Shown in pieces: positions 1 through 8,662 of a stretch of 64,000 nt of DNA. Made by a program: the position numbers and the translations under genes. Source of the stretch: Candidatus Poribacteria bacterium (GTDB lineage Bacteria > Poribacteria > WGA-4E > PCPOR2b); NCBI GenBank assembly GCA_028819845.1, contig JAPPKS010000030.1, forward strand, positions 95,784 through 159,783. The letters run 5' to 3'. Below the pieces are notes generated by a model, which was not told the origin of the DNA, ran no database searches, and saw only the letters and a list, made by a program, of their open reading frames with translations. Numbering within the stretch: position 1 is the first letter of the stretch; each line of letters begins with the position of its first letter.

Positions 1-536
1 AAGCTTGAATTCGCCCCAAACCCGCATTAACTTCTGTCCGCCCCGTCTCGCTCATACGGCAGACAGAAACATCGTCGCTGAACCGTGAAAATCCCTGAAT
101 GGTAGCACTCTCACTTGAAATGTGCTAAATTGGGTGGTAAACTCTCATCATGATGTTCGAACTAAAATTTGGTAAATCGGGCATAAACTCTACTATCAAT
201 CCATTTTGTTTTATGATGACGAAAACAAACGCCATGCGCATTATCCACGATTTGTGCGAGAAATTTGGGATAAAGGAAAAATCCGGCAATCAAAAAGTGT
301 TCCTCAAAAATGAGCATTCTCAACTTATTTTCTCAAATACTCACAAATACTCAACGCCGCGAACCCGTACCCTGACTAGTGTTTCGCCCATTTTCGCTTA
401 TTTTTCCAAACCTCAAATGCTCACAAAATAAGTAAATCAGATATCCTGTATTTTCCCTCTTTCAAACGCAATTTCAGCACCGCTGTGCATTCACGAAATT
501 CATCGTTTCCGCTATAATCGTAGTCATTGTAATGCA

Positions 537-800
537 GTAGGTTGGGTAGAACCGAAGGCGAACCCCAACGACCAACTGAGCGGATAGATCAAGCGACTGG
601 ATAAGGAGCGCGATAGTTTTCCCTCGGATCAAGCGACCGAACAGCGAGTGCGATAGTCTCCAAGTCTTCAAGTCTTCACCTTTTAGCTAATCACAGTGCA
701 ATTGCTAAACCCAACGATCAACTGAGCGGATAGCGAAGGCGATAGTCTTCAAGTCTTCACTCCATAACCAATCGCAGCGCAATTGGCAAACCCAACGCCT
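537..800. repeat. Interspersed repeat cluster, partly tandem units
   Basis: The block begins with GTAGGTTGGGT at 537-547, the same 11 bases that start the element at 62649. It contains the core CAACTGAGCGGATAG at 573-587 and again, extended, at 719-746. A 30-base stretch (717-746) is identical to 62759-62788 at the other end of the window. The phrase CTTCAAGTCTTCAC occurs twice (about 665-678 and 748-761), and an AATTG-x2-AAACCCAACG phrase also occurs twice (about 700-715 and 781-797). This looks like a degenerate copy of a small, non-autonomous interspersed element. No coding potential is evident. Confidence 0.75.
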
Positions 801-1174
801 TTAAACCCGCCCGATAACAATCACTGCTGCAATATTCCCCTTTTTTTATGGACTGTAAAAACTGTAATTTTCGCTGACATTTGGGGGTTCAATCTTCGTG
901 TTGTTGATATTTGCCTTGCCCCCCTGAACGCTTCGAATACGTTAGGTTTCACCAAAACCGCTCAACAAAACCTACGAAGATTCGTGCCGCCATTGTATTT
1001 CTCCCTACTCCAAGAAGCAGCTAAGTTTCACAGTTAGAATTTCCTATTTTTGGAGCATAACCGAAAGAGATGCAGTCCCAGACTGCGTTTAGCGCTTCCC
1101 GAACCTCAGTTTGATGTCCGATCCGTTTCAATTTACTGTGAAAACTGTGAAATGCGAACTCTCTTGGAAAGACT

Positions 1175-1203
1175 TTGCCGTTTCTTGATTGGAGTGATAT
1201 AAT
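1175..1203 (+). promoter_or_regulatory. Candidate sigma-70 promoter for the hicB-like gene
   Basis: TTGCCG at 1175-1180 and TATAAT at 1198-1203 are separated by 17 bases. The -10 is perfect and the -35 matches in its TTG half. The downstream gene starts at 1298, giving a leader of roughly 85-90 bases. Confidence 0.55.
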
Positions 1204-1297
1204 TGTGAATGAGCAGGGTTGAGCCTATCCTTGACGTTGGATACAGGTCCTGCAGTTTTATTTCACGAAGAATATTAACCAGTATTTGGGGTAAACA

Positions 1298-1525
1298 ATG
1301 AAAAACCTCGTCGTCACGGAAGAAATTTGGCAAGAGGGCAACATGTACACCGCTTACTGTCCAGAGCTAGATGTTGCAAGTTGCGGAAGCGATGTTGAAC
1401 AGGCGAGAAAAAATCTCCTTGAGGCTATTGAGATTCAACTTGAAGAAACAACTAAACTTGGAACACTCAAGGCTTTTTTAAATGTTCCCAAAATATGTTA
1501 TCATTCCCAAATTGACGAACATTGA
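1298..1525 (+). CDS. HicB-family antitoxin-like protein (no HicA partner seen)
   Basis: This is a 75-residue protein with the compact HicB fold pattern. An N-terminal strand is followed by a segment reading YCPELDVASCG (residues about 20-30), typical of HicB proteins, and then an amphipathic helix (ARKNLLEAIEIQLEE) rich in charged residues. HicB antitoxins neutralise the small mRNA interferase HicA, which is normally encoded within a few bases. Here the next reading frame is a 246-residue protein that does not resemble HicA, and no 55-80 residue basic frame is found nearby. The protein may therefore be a solitary HicB-like regulator or the remnant of a lost pair. Start ATG 1298 is preceded by a weak GGGG Shine-Dalgarno. 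Confidence 0.75.
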   Translation: MKNLVVTEEIWQEGNMYTAYCPELDVASCGSDVEQARKNLLEAIEIQLEETTKLGTLKAFLNVPKICYHSQIDEH

Positions 1526-1571
1526 TAATAGAGACAGTAAACCTCTTCAAGGCAATCACTTTGGACGTTAA

Positions 1572-2312
1572 ATGTCTTCTCAACAGGAATCCATAGAACC
1601 TCTAGCAATGGGAGATTCTAAACCTTCGTCATATACGGGAAGAATGGTTGGGCTAGATTGTAAGAGCGAACCCTGTTATCAGATCACTGTAGTTCCTACG
1701 CAGCACAATCCTCATGCGGTCTTTACAAATAATTCAAACATACGTGAAATTCTCATAAACCCACGGAATGTCCGCAGAACCGGATTTGGCTTCATAGGAG
1801 CCAAGCGGATAGAACCTTCGCTGCAAGGAATAAAAGGAATAGATGCTTGGGGCTATGAAGTCTTACTTTTGCGGAACGGATTACTCGAGCTCCAAAGTCC
1901 ACTGTCTCGCATTCAGTTTCAGTGGTACAAGGCAGAAAGCGGAATTCCTTCCCATTTAAACTGGTTGTATCCGTATGGGGTCTGTGAGTATCCAGTTACG
2001 TTCATGAGATTGGTCAAGGAAATTTACCAAGCCGCTGGCATCCATTCTCAGGTTCATGTGCAGCAGGAGTATCATAATCTCAGTGGATTTCTATTGGTGG
2101 GAAGACATCCCCTCAATCCGCTTTTTGGAACGCTTGAACATGAGCGGAATGTGTACTCGTCGACTGCACCGATTGTTTCCAAACATACTGTAGACCCGAA
2201 TTTTGTCCCAGATCAGGTTGCTTACAGTTTGGTAAAGGACGTATATGCAGCTTTTGGCTTGGGTAAGGACCTGATACCTCTTTTTGATGCGAAACACAAC
2301 TTCACCCCTTGA
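1572..2312 (+). CDS. Hypothetical protein, possibly the C-terminal half of an AlbA_2/Schlafen-type protein
   Basis: I do not recognise this 246-residue protein with certainty. It is soluble, without signal peptide or membrane segments. It has a strand-rich centre (GFGFIGAKRIEP, WGYEVLLLRNGLLEL) and a helical segment around LYPYGVCEYPVTFMRLVKE. The pattern is reminiscent of the C-terminal region that follows DNA-binding AlbA_2 (Schlafen-type) domains in some bacterial regulators, but no AlbA_2 domain precedes it. An in-frame stop lies directly before ATG 1572, so it cannot be extended upstream. It starts 46 bases after the hicB-like gene and could share its transcript. The ribosome binding site is poor, so a decayed larger gene is possible. 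Confidence 0.55.
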   Translation: MSSQQESIEPLAMGDSKPSSYTGRMVGLDCKSEPCYQITVVPTQHNPHAVFTNNSNIREILINPRNVRRTGFGFIGAKRIEPSLQGIKGIDAWGYEVLLLRNGLLELQSPLSRIQFQWYKAESGIPSHLNWLYPYGVCEYPVTFMRLVKEIYQAAGIHSQVHVQQEYHNLSGFLLVGRHPLNPLFGTLEHERNVYSSTAPIVSKHTVDPNFVPDQVAYSLVKDVYAAFGLGKDLIPLFDAKHNFTP

Positions 2313-2453
2313 AACTTCACCTCAAATCTAATGTCCCCTTAGGTGGATCCAAAACCGCCCCGTAAATAATCTCGTCGCCCATGATTCTATGCCAACGATT
2401 AGCTATAACTCTCAATTGCACGGCGTTGCTTGGTGGAAGGAGGCCTAGAGTTT

Positions 2454-3068
2454 ATGTCAAGAGAAATGTGCCCCAAATCATTCCAAGAAAGGTTTGACGC
2501 CTATTTTCGTAGATGGAATATAGGCGTTTCAATTCTATTTGTCGTCGCGTTTTCGCTGTTTTTCGTCCCCATGTTAGTCCGGGCAACAAACTCGGAACTT
2601 CCTCCGTTTATCCGCTCAATGGTTAATTTTGGGTTCTCTACCGAAATAGGGATAGAGACATTCGGGTTCATCACTATCGGGATAATCGCTGTTGGAATTG
2701 TGACAGTTGGCGTGATTGCTGTCGGTCCTTGCTCTATTGGTGTCCTCGCATTTGGAGCGGGCTCCGTCGGTATCTTCGCGTTTGGCGGCAACGCGATTGG
2801 AGTAATCGCGCTTGGCGCGGGTTCGCGTTATGGTGCAATCGACAAGTGGTCTGCACCAAGAGGTCGGTTCAACATCGGACGAGCGGTTGGATTGGTTGCT
2901 ATGGGGCCAACAGCCCACGGTCGCTATACACTGTCTTATGCAGGCAAAGGCCGCTATGTGTTTTCACCCAACCGTCAAGATGAAGAAGCCGTGGCGCTGT
3001 TCACACGGTGGCTGCCAAAGTTCAGCGACGTGTTTTCTCCCTCTTCTGCAGTTCCAAAAAGTAGGTAG
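2454..3068 (+). CDS. Membrane protein with Gly-hydrophobic short repeats
   Basis: This is a 204-residue protein. One hydrophobic segment (about residues 24-43, FVVAFSLFFVPMLV region) is followed by some 60 residues of a strikingly regular pattern, in which units such as IGIIAVG, VGVIAVG, IGVLAFG and IGVIALG recur every five to six residues with Gly at fixed positions. The C-terminal 75 residues are soluble and aromatic-rich (GRYTLSYAGKGRYVFSP). Similar Gly-spaced hydrophobic repeats occur in uncharacterised bacterial membrane proteins, and no function is known to me. I choose ATG 2454 because GGAAGGAGG lies at 2435-2443, ten bases upstream. A TTG at 2430 would place that site inside the gene. 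Confidence 0.75.
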   Translation: MSREMCPKSFQERFDAYFRRWNIGVSILFVVAFSLFFVPMLVRATNSELPPFIRSMVNFGFSTEIGIETFGFITIGIIAVGIVTVGVIAVGPCSIGVLAFGAGSVGIFAFGGNAIGVIALGAGSRYGAIDKWSAPRGRFNIGRAVGLVAMGPTAHGRYTLSYAGKGRYVFSPNRQDEEAVALFTRWLPKFSDVFSPSSAVPKSR

Positions 3069-3142
3069 TTAGAATCTAACGAATCCAGAAATTAGTCCCA
3101 ACCCTTTTCTGAACCACTTAATTCATCCGAGGAGCTACTGAA

Positions 3143-4993
3143 ATGACCCAAAAAATCAGCACCTATTATGTCTTTGCAGGCATTTTTGTTTGCCTTATTG
3201 GCATCTGTTCGTGCGGTGTGAAACCGCAGCTAGAACCTGTAGCTGAGGCGGCGCCCACTCCATCCCTCATGGACATTGCACCGGCAGATGCCTTACTCGT
3301 GATGCAAATAAAGGACGCCGCCGAAGCACTCGCGCTGATTGAAAACTCCCGAGCGTGGCAGCAACTTCTTGAAGCGCCAATCTGGGAGCCGCTGCAAGGG
3401 GTTTTTGAAAGAGAAGCCGAGGTAAAGGAAATGCACCGCCTCATCATGCCAAGCCTCTCCATCCTTTCTAGACTACTTGGACAGGAAATCCTAATTGTCG
3501 TTCCCAAGTTCCGGGATTTGAGTGAATTTTCCCCAACACTCATGGTCAACCTGGATCAAACAGATGACCTCGGAGAGATACTTTCGGCGGCGATTATGGT
3601 TGGAATGGCGAACATACCAGACGCGGAACGCCGTGAATACAACGGGTACTTTTTTATGTCGGCCGAGCCTGAGCCGAATCTAGTCATTTCATGCGGGCTG
3701 ATCGACAACTTTCTGATTGCCAGCTTGGGAGAAGCGTTGATGCGCCGGACAATAGACCTCTACCTAGGCAAGTCGGACGCCAGCCTCGCCAAAGACCCGA
3801 AATTTGTCCAACATATCGACCGATTTCAGGGTGAAAGCGTGACCGATTTTCAGACGGTATTCTACCTCGATTTAAGCTCAATCCCTGAATTGGCAGAGTC
3901 GTTTTATCCAATGGTCCGCGGCGAGTTGGATGACGAGGTCAGATTACTTGCGGATCGGGCAATTAGGTGGTTGGACCTGGTGCAATGGATGGGCGGGGTT
4001 ACGAACCTCGCGAACAATGGGATTGTGTCGCAGAGCTACATCAAACTCAATCCCCACGCGACAGCCAACAACTTCCGGGAGATGTTGCTAACCGAGCCGA
4101 CGCAACACGATTCCATAAAGTTCGCGCACGCTGACGTAATTTCTTATAATGCGTCCAATCTCATTGATCTTCCCAAGCTCTGGCAAATGCTGATGAACTT
4201 CGTCGAGTCCATGCCGCCTGAAATGAGCCGAGAGGCATTCGGCAGCCTAGAGCAGATTCAGGCAATGATGGACATTGACATCGAAGTTGACCTACTTTCG
4301 TGGATGGGAAATGAAATTGCATTCTTCCAGACGGGGTTCACCATGTTATCGCCCCCAATGGGCGTTGGTTCAGGCGGCGCATTGCCGCAATTCCTGCTTT
4401 CAATACAAACGTCAGACAGCGAGAATGCCGCCGAAAGTCTCGGACAATTTACAGATACGGTTGCGATGACTTTGGGCGCAATCATGGGCGTGGCACTGAA
4501 CTGGGAGACTGTTGACCATGCCGGGCACCAGATTCGCACGGCTGAACTTCCTAACATTCCATATCAACCGAGCTACGTTGTAACCGAGCAATATGTGTTG
4601 GTTTCCACCGGACTCGCAGACCTAAAACTTGCGCTTGATTGTGCGAGCGGTACCGCGGAAAATCTGTTAACACAGACCCAGTTTAAAGAATTCCGTAGTA
4701 TGGCGCCAGAGACGGTCAATAACATGGTTTACTCTAATCCAGCCCGGTCGCTTGAACAGATGGTGGATACGCTTGCCGAGCAGATTCCCGTCGTGTTTGA
4801 AGGTGAGGAATCAGGGGCGGAAATTGAGTTGATTCGATCAATACTCCCGTCCACGATAGATTTTGTCCGTGAGATTGTTAGAACTCTCGTGGGTCAGATT
4901 CAATATACCGTAAACGATGGCGGTGGTTTACGTAGCTACTCATACTTAAAGGTGCGCGATATTGACGGTAATTTCGTGTGGGGTGTGGAATGA
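3143..4993 (+). CDS. DUF3352-like secreted lipoprotein
   Basis: This 616-residue protein begins with a short basic stretch, a hydrophobic core and a lipobox-like end at Cys24 (GICSC). It is probably exported and lipid-anchored. The mature N-terminus reads LMDIAPADALLVMQIKD, matching the DUF3352 pattern of a short strand describing an 'xPADxLLvxxIxD' motif. The remainder alternates helices and strands of similar repeated halves (for example the VVTEQYVLVSTGLADLKLAL segment), as expected for DUF3352 proteins, whose function is unknown. It stands alone on the plus strand, 74 bases after the Gly-repeat protein, and is followed by small palindromic repeats. ATG 3143 has GAGGAG ten bases upstream. 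Confidence 0.7.
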   Translation: MTQKISTYYVFAGIFVCLIGICSCGVKPQLEPVAEAAPTPSLMDIAPADALLVMQIKDAAEALALIENSRAWQQLLEAPIWEPLQGVFEREAEVKEMHRLIMPSLSILSRLLGQEILIVVPKFRDLSEFSPTLMVNLDQTDDLGEILSAAIMVGMANIPDAERREYNGYFFMSAEPEPNLVISCGLIDNFLIASLGEALMRRTIDLYLGKSDASLAKDPKFVQHIDRFQGESVTDFQTVFYLDLSSIPELAESFYPMVRGELDDEVRLLADRAIRWLDLVQWMGGVTNLANNGIVSQSYIKLNPHATANNFREMLLTEPTQHDSIKFAHADVISYNASNLIDLPKLWQMLMNFVESMPPEMSREAFGSLEQIQAMMDIDIEVDLLSWMGNEIAFFQTGFTMLSPPMGVGSGGALPQFLLSIQTSDSENAAESLGQFTDTVAMTLGAIMGVALNWETVDHAGHQIRTAELPNIPYQPSYVVTEQYVLVSTGLADLKLALDCASGTAENLLTQTQFKEFRSMAPETVNNMVYSNPARSLEQMVDTLAEQIPVVFEGEESGAEIELIRSILPSTIDFVREIVRTLVGQIQYTVNDGGGLRSYSYLKVRDIDGNFVWGVE

Positions 4994-5007
4994 AACAGAA
5001 AAATCCT

Positions 5008-5130
5008 CCCCCTTGGCAAGGGAGAGTAAGAGGGGGTGTGTCAACGCGCCGATTCAATCTCCCTTAACCCCACCTTGGTAAGGGAGGGGAAAATACAAGA
5101 CCTTGGCAAGGGGGAGTTAGTGTGGGTGTG
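5008..5130. repeat. Short palindromic CCTTGG-type repeats (three copies)
   Basis: Palindromic CCTTGGCAAGGG units occur at 5011-5022 and 5101-5112, with a variant (CCTTGGTAAGGG) at 5073-5084. The first and third are followed by similar tails (GAGAGTAAGAGGGGGTGTG versus GGAGTTAGTGTGGGTGTG). Such units are widely scattered REP-like intergenic elements in many bacteria. The last copy runs into the 3' end of the next minus-strand gene and supplies its stop codon. Confidence 0.75.
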
Positions 5131-5479
5131 TTCCGCGCGGTTCTAGGCTGGCTTGCAGCTGATCTAATCGTTTGCGCATCTGCGACTGGGTGTGCGAAAT
5201 CCGCAGCGTGTAGAGGATAAGGATAAGCCAGATGACGAAGTAAGCGGATACCAGATACCTAAGCCGTTTTGATTGGCGCGCTTCCAAATTCTCAATTGAT
5301 TTCTCCACCACCCGCTGAACCTCGGCACTATCCACGGTTGAATTCGATTCAGCGATGGCATCGCTTACAGCTACAACTATCTCATCTTGGGTGATTGCGA
5401 TTGGCACCTTGAGAAAAGTAAAGAGACCGAAAAAGAGTGCGAAAATAATAAGGACAATAATCCATAACGTTTTATTCAT
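5117..5479 (-). CDS. Small two-helix membrane protein with CcmD-like C-terminal half
   Basis: This 120-residue protein has an N-terminal membrane helix (residues about 5-24). A periplasmic-looking acidic/helical linker follows (IVVAVSDAIAES to ENLEARQSKR). A second membrane helix (about residues 78-95, LVSAYFVIWLILILYTLRI) is followed by a charged helix (SQMRKRLDQLQASL). The second half closely resembles CcmD, the small haem-exporter subunit, in length, aromatic spacing and basic C-terminal helix. No other cytochrome c maturation gene is present, so the role is unproven. It lies downstream of the DUF6785 gene on the same strand. The last residues (GTHPH) and stop codon come from the adjacent repeat unit, suggesting that the repeat changed the C-terminus. 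Confidence 0.65.
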   Translation of the reverse strand: MNKTLWIIVLIIFALFFGLFTFLKVPIAITQDEIVVAVSDAIAESNSTVDSAEVQRVVEKSIENLEARQSKRLRYLVSAYFVIWLILILYTLRISHTQSQMRKRLDQLQASLEPRGTHPH

Positions 5480-5630
5480 TCAAAATCTCCAAGCGTGATG
5501 CGCATAGCAGTTGCGAATATTTCCCGGGAAGCCGGTTCGGTTTTTGTGCGCATCCAACTTTTGCCAAAATCATACCATACTTCAAACGTGTTCATCAAGG
5601 GAAAGACGAAAGGCGTGCGTGCTTCAGGTG

Positions 5631-7526
5631 TCATTCAAGAAACAGGATTCGCAAGATGATCCCAAGACAGCCCACCACAACCTGGCCCAAGACCAATCCC
5701 AAGAAAAACGGCACCAACTGCCGATAGCGCCGTATACCGCTGAACTTTAGAATGCTCCATTTGATCGCCCACGCAATCAGAATTGAAAACCACAAGTGGT
5801 GTATCATCGCACCCGATGCGACGGCGTAGCCGACCGGATGGAACGGAAAGCCGACGAAACGGCGATGCAGTGCGGTGAGCAGTATGGTTATTCCCGCCCC
5901 CAACCCGACCTCTCTGAGCATGAAGGGTTCCGGCGAGCCCAGCATTTTTAACCAGACCTCCAATCGGCGAAACGCTTCGCCGCCTATATTGTGGGCAACG
6001 TTTCCAGCGCCATAGCGGTACATGGCGGTTAGAAATGCCCAAAAACCGCAGATCGTGCCTACGACTGATGCGACCATCATTGCGGTCAGGAATTTTCGAC
6101 TCGACGCCCCCACGGTTTGTGCGATTTTGAATCCCTCTAACTGGTGTCCGACGGGATGCGAACGATATGCCCGGCTCATCCAATAAATGGAGCTAAACAT
6201 GGCAATGCTCCGTTGGCCGACACGGCGAGCACCCAGCGCGTTGAGGATTAACTGTTCCGGCCCCATGAACTCCGCGTCGTGCGCGGGGGGACCGACTTCG
6301 GCGCGTATGCGTGCGATTGCCAGCGCATATAGCACGTAAATTGTTAGGAAGAGGATTGCGATGTGCAATGATATTCCAATATAGGCTAGGAATAGGATGA
6401 GGGCGCCGGTGCCAATCACCATTCCAATCAGCGCACTCCGGTAAGTCATGGGGTCCTCGCCCCGTTTGTCATCTGCGATTTGATGCCGAGCGGTGGTGTA
6501 TACCTGTTTTAGGTGCTTTCGGCTCATCCACAATGCTGCTATGGCTACAACCATCCACGCTCCCGCTGTCGCATAACTGCGGAACGGGCCCGGTGTCGCC
6601 CAGATGCCGACCGCATTTCGAAAGACTAGTTCGGCTTTCGAGAACAGCAGAAAGAACCATGTCGAGAATGCCAAGCTTAGCGGCAGGAAGTAGCTGAGTC
6701 CCACGACGAAGGGTTCGATTTCGATGAATAGCCCACCGGCGGGGTATGGAAGCAGGGCATTCCAGGGCTTTGCCACAAACAGCGGTGTGAGATTGTATCC
6801 CAGCCGAAGCACGGGAAATACCGGAAAGAACGCATGCAGAATTCTGTTGAGACTGATTGCTCCGGCAATTGTGAATCCAAACCACAGCCACCGATTGCCG
6901 AGCGTCCCCGCGCCCGAGCCAGTTAATTCAAGCGGTAGTTGGATGATTGGATACGACAGTTTTTCATTCTCCGTCCACTGTTTCCGGATTATTGTGTTGA
7001 TACAGGCAAGAACAAAGAGGAGCACAATGAGAAATCCGCCCCAACAGACGGAAGGGATGAGCCAAGCGTTGAGATTCCGTACCGTGTACAGTGATTCACC
7101 GCCGTGGAAATATCCGTGAAGTGCCCTTTCATCGTAGACGGTGAGCCAGTGGGGTACATATCGCCCGTAAAACACCAACCACTCGTTTTCCGGCGACGCA
7201 AATCCGAAACCCGCCAAATGCTGAACCATTACCAGCATCAGGTCATGCCCGAAAATTCCGGTGGCGATGGAAAGCATGGTGTAGACTATTAGCAGCTCAC
7301 TCGAATCGAACGCTAACTTCGGGCTGGAACGCTTGAGCAACGCGTTGAGTAGGGTTAGGACGAAGAGTGTGAAAACGACGTTGAAAAAGAGCGTAAAAAC
7401 CGAGAAGAAAAATAAATTGTGTACGGTTTCCGACAGCATTGTCCAATAAAGATTGGGAGGGATAAGCAACGCGCCGACTATCAACGCACGGTAGGACTTG
7501 ACGGGTGGACGGGGATTTTGTTTCAT
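5631..7526 (-). CDS. DUF6785/DUF6784-family polytopic membrane protein
   Basis: This 631-residue integral membrane protein has a dozen or more hydrophobic segments. It is clearly paralogous to the protein at 36447-38378. Both share an FTLFVL-x-LLN segment in the second helix, an ELLIVY/DLLVVY segment, an ACINTIIRKQ/ICINTVIRRQ segment and a WPFHPVGY/FPFHPVGY motif near the C-terminus. I recognise the family as DUF6785/DUF6784, found mainly in Poribacteria, Planctomycetes and relatives. Its function is not known, and the topology suggests a transporter. The gene is transcribed away from a sugar-isomerase cassette, which may point to uptake of the substrate of that cassette, but this is inference only. 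ATG 7526 is the first Met of the conserved region. Confidence 0.8.
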   Translation of the reverse strand: MKQNPRPPVKSYRALIVGALLIPPNLYWTMLSETVHNLFFFSVFTLFFNVVFTLFVLTLLNALLKRSSPKLAFDSSELLIVYTMLSIATGIFGHDLMLVMVQHLAGFGFASPENEWLVFYGRYVPHWLTVYDERALHGYFHGGESLYTVRNLNAWLIPSVCWGGFLIVLLFVLACINTIIRKQWTENEKLSYPIIQLPLELTGSGAGTLGNRWLWFGFTIAGAISLNRILHAFFPVFPVLRLGYNLTPLFVAKPWNALLPYPAGGLFIEIEPFVVGLSYFLPLSLAFSTWFFLLFSKAELVFRNAVGIWATPGPFRSYATAGAWMVVAIAALWMSRKHLKQVYTTARHQIADDKRGEDPMTYRSALIGMVIGTGALILFLAYIGISLHIAILFLTIYVLYALAIARIRAEVGPPAHDAEFMGPEQLILNALGARRVGQRSIAMFSSIYWMSRAYRSHPVGHQLEGFKIAQTVGASSRKFLTAMMVASVVGTICGFWAFLTAMYRYGAGNVAHNIGGEAFRRLEVWLKMLGSPEPFMLREVGLGAGITILLTALHRRFVGFPFHPVGYAVASGAMIHHLWFSILIAWAIKWSILKFSGIRRYRQLVPFFLGLVLGQVVVGCLGIILRILFLE

Positions 7527-7664
7527 TGGGCATGTGGCATGTCTGGCGATGGTGTCTCAGTGCAGTAGGCCGAAATTGGATCGTTCGAAATATGGTAACA
7601 TGCCGCCCGTTGGAGATCAACTGATTTGTGCCGCAGAGCGGGATAAGGCGTACCGACTTCGCAA

Positions 7665-7693
7665 TTGACACATTATCGCTTGGACGGTATAAT
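7665..7693 (+). promoter_or_regulatory. Perfect-consensus sigma-70 promoter for the isomerase-Rieske-epimerase cassette
   Basis: TTGACA at 7665-7670 and TATAAT at 7688-7693 are both perfect hexamers with a 17-base spacer. The first gene begins at 7752 with GGAGG at 7743-7747, so the leader would be about 50 bases. The minus-strand DUF6785 gene starts 139 bases to the left, making this a divergent intergenic region. Confidence 0.85.
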
Positions 7694-7751
7694 GTGAGTA
7701 CGAATTTCGCTCTCACGGAGAGCCGGATAGATACACATACGCGGAGGCGCA

Positions 7752-8579
7752 ATGATGCCAAAATTGGGAATGGTTCACTACAACTTCCCCAATTTTTCAT
7801 TCGATGAATTTCTTGAATTTGTCAGTGTTACAGGCTTCGACAATGTTGAACTGCAGGTGAACGATGTTTGGCATCCGGGGATTGACGTCCCTGAGAAATA
7901 CGCCGAGGCGATTCGCAAAAAGGTCGAATCTTACGGATTAAACGTGTGTGCATTCGCAGCGGGAAACGACTTCGTTGTCCTAGATGAGGAAGCTGTTCGG
8001 TTTCAGGTAGATCGAATGCGGCGAATCGTCAGACTAACAAAAATCTTGGGCGCCACGGCGATTCGCACTGAGGGTGGTTCGCCGAAAGAAAGCGTACCTG
8101 AGAACCGATGGATTGAGGCGATGGCCGGCTGCTTGAACCGCTGCGCCGAGTTCGCTGAGACTGAAGCGGTCTATCTCGCCGTGGACAATCACGGGTTTGT
8201 AACTAACGACGGAGATCGCCAGGTTGAGTTGTTTGAGCGCATCGGGTCAAAATTTGTCGGTGCAACCCTCGATACGATGAACTACCGCTGGTTTGGACAC
8301 GACTTGCAAACTGTTGAGCGGTATTATGAAATTATCGCGCCCTACACGCTGCATCTACACCTGAAGGACGGCAGAGGAATACGCAGTGAGTATCGCGGCG
8401 AGGCGCTTGGCGAGGGCGAAATAAACCTCATGAAAGCGATTCACTGTCTCAAAGCCGCCGGCTACCAAGGCTCGTGGTGTTGCGAATATGAGGGGCGCGA
8501 GAACGATGGGCGAGGCCAGCGGAAGTGTTACGAATACCTGAAGGCGAATTTAGATACCTCGGCTGCCAACGGCTCCTGA
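7752..8579 (+). CDS. Sugar phosphate isomerase/epimerase-like TIM-barrel protein
   Basis: This 275-residue protein belongs to the xylose isomerase-like TIM-barrel superfamily (AP endonuclease 2 fold). Supporting segments are the opening strand KLGMVHYNFPNFS, the second strand with Glu (FDNVELQVND), the metal-site strand AVDNHGF (about residues 141-147), the DTMNYRW turn, HLHLKDG (about residues 199-205) and the final Glu strand WCCEYEGREND. Members isomerise or epimerise sugars and inositols with a divalent metal. The exact substrate cannot be read from sequence. It is the first gene of a three-gene plus-strand cassette with a Rieske protein and an NAD-dependent epimerase. ATG 7752 is chosen because GGAGG lies four bases upstream; a second ATG follows immediately. 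Confidence 0.85.
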   Translation: MMPKLGMVHYNFPNFSFDEFLEFVSVTGFDNVELQVNDVWHPGIDVPEKYAEAIRKKVESYGLNVCAFAAGNDFVVLDEEAVRFQVDRMRRIVRLTKILGATAIRTEGGSPKESVPENRWIEAMAGCLNRCAEFAETEAVYLAVDNHGFVTNDGDRQVELFERIGSKFVGATLDTMNYRWFGHDLQTVERYYEIIAPYTLHLHLKDGRGIRSEYRGEALGEGEINLMKAIHCLKAAGYQGSWCCEYEGRENDGRGQRKCYEYLKANLDTSAANGS

Positions 8580-8662
8580 GCGCATCCGTTCCACGCCGGA
8601 TGGGATGGCATGATGTGTTCAGCAAGTCTTATCAATATTTGAGAGAAAGGACATTCATTTAA

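Larger units (their letters stand above)
1..1297. other. Non-coding, repeat-bearing region upstream of the hicB-like gene
   Basis: I find no convincing gene here. The open frames at 150-431 (+), 474-671 (-) and 783-1037 (+) have low-complexity or unfamiliar translations and no good ribosome binding site. The stretch from about 537 to 800 is built of partly repeated units described separately. A candidate promoter lies at 1175-1203. The rest is AT-rich sequence with short direct repeats around 320-430 and shows nothing else recognisable. Confidence 0.6.

Noticed and set aside
1..12. Adjacent HindIII and EcoRI sites (AAGCTTGAATTC) at the very start
   Set aside because: It resembles a cloning polylinker, but the following sequence is of the same composition as the rest and no vector sequence follows. 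Treated as coincidence, though a vector check would be easy.
150..431. Open frame of 93 codons
   Set aside because: No ribosome binding site, unfamiliar low-complexity translation in repetitive AT-rich DNA.
783..1037. Open frame of 84 codons after the repeat block
   Set aside because: It starts within a repeat unit (ATTGGCAAACCC) and has no recognisable domain.
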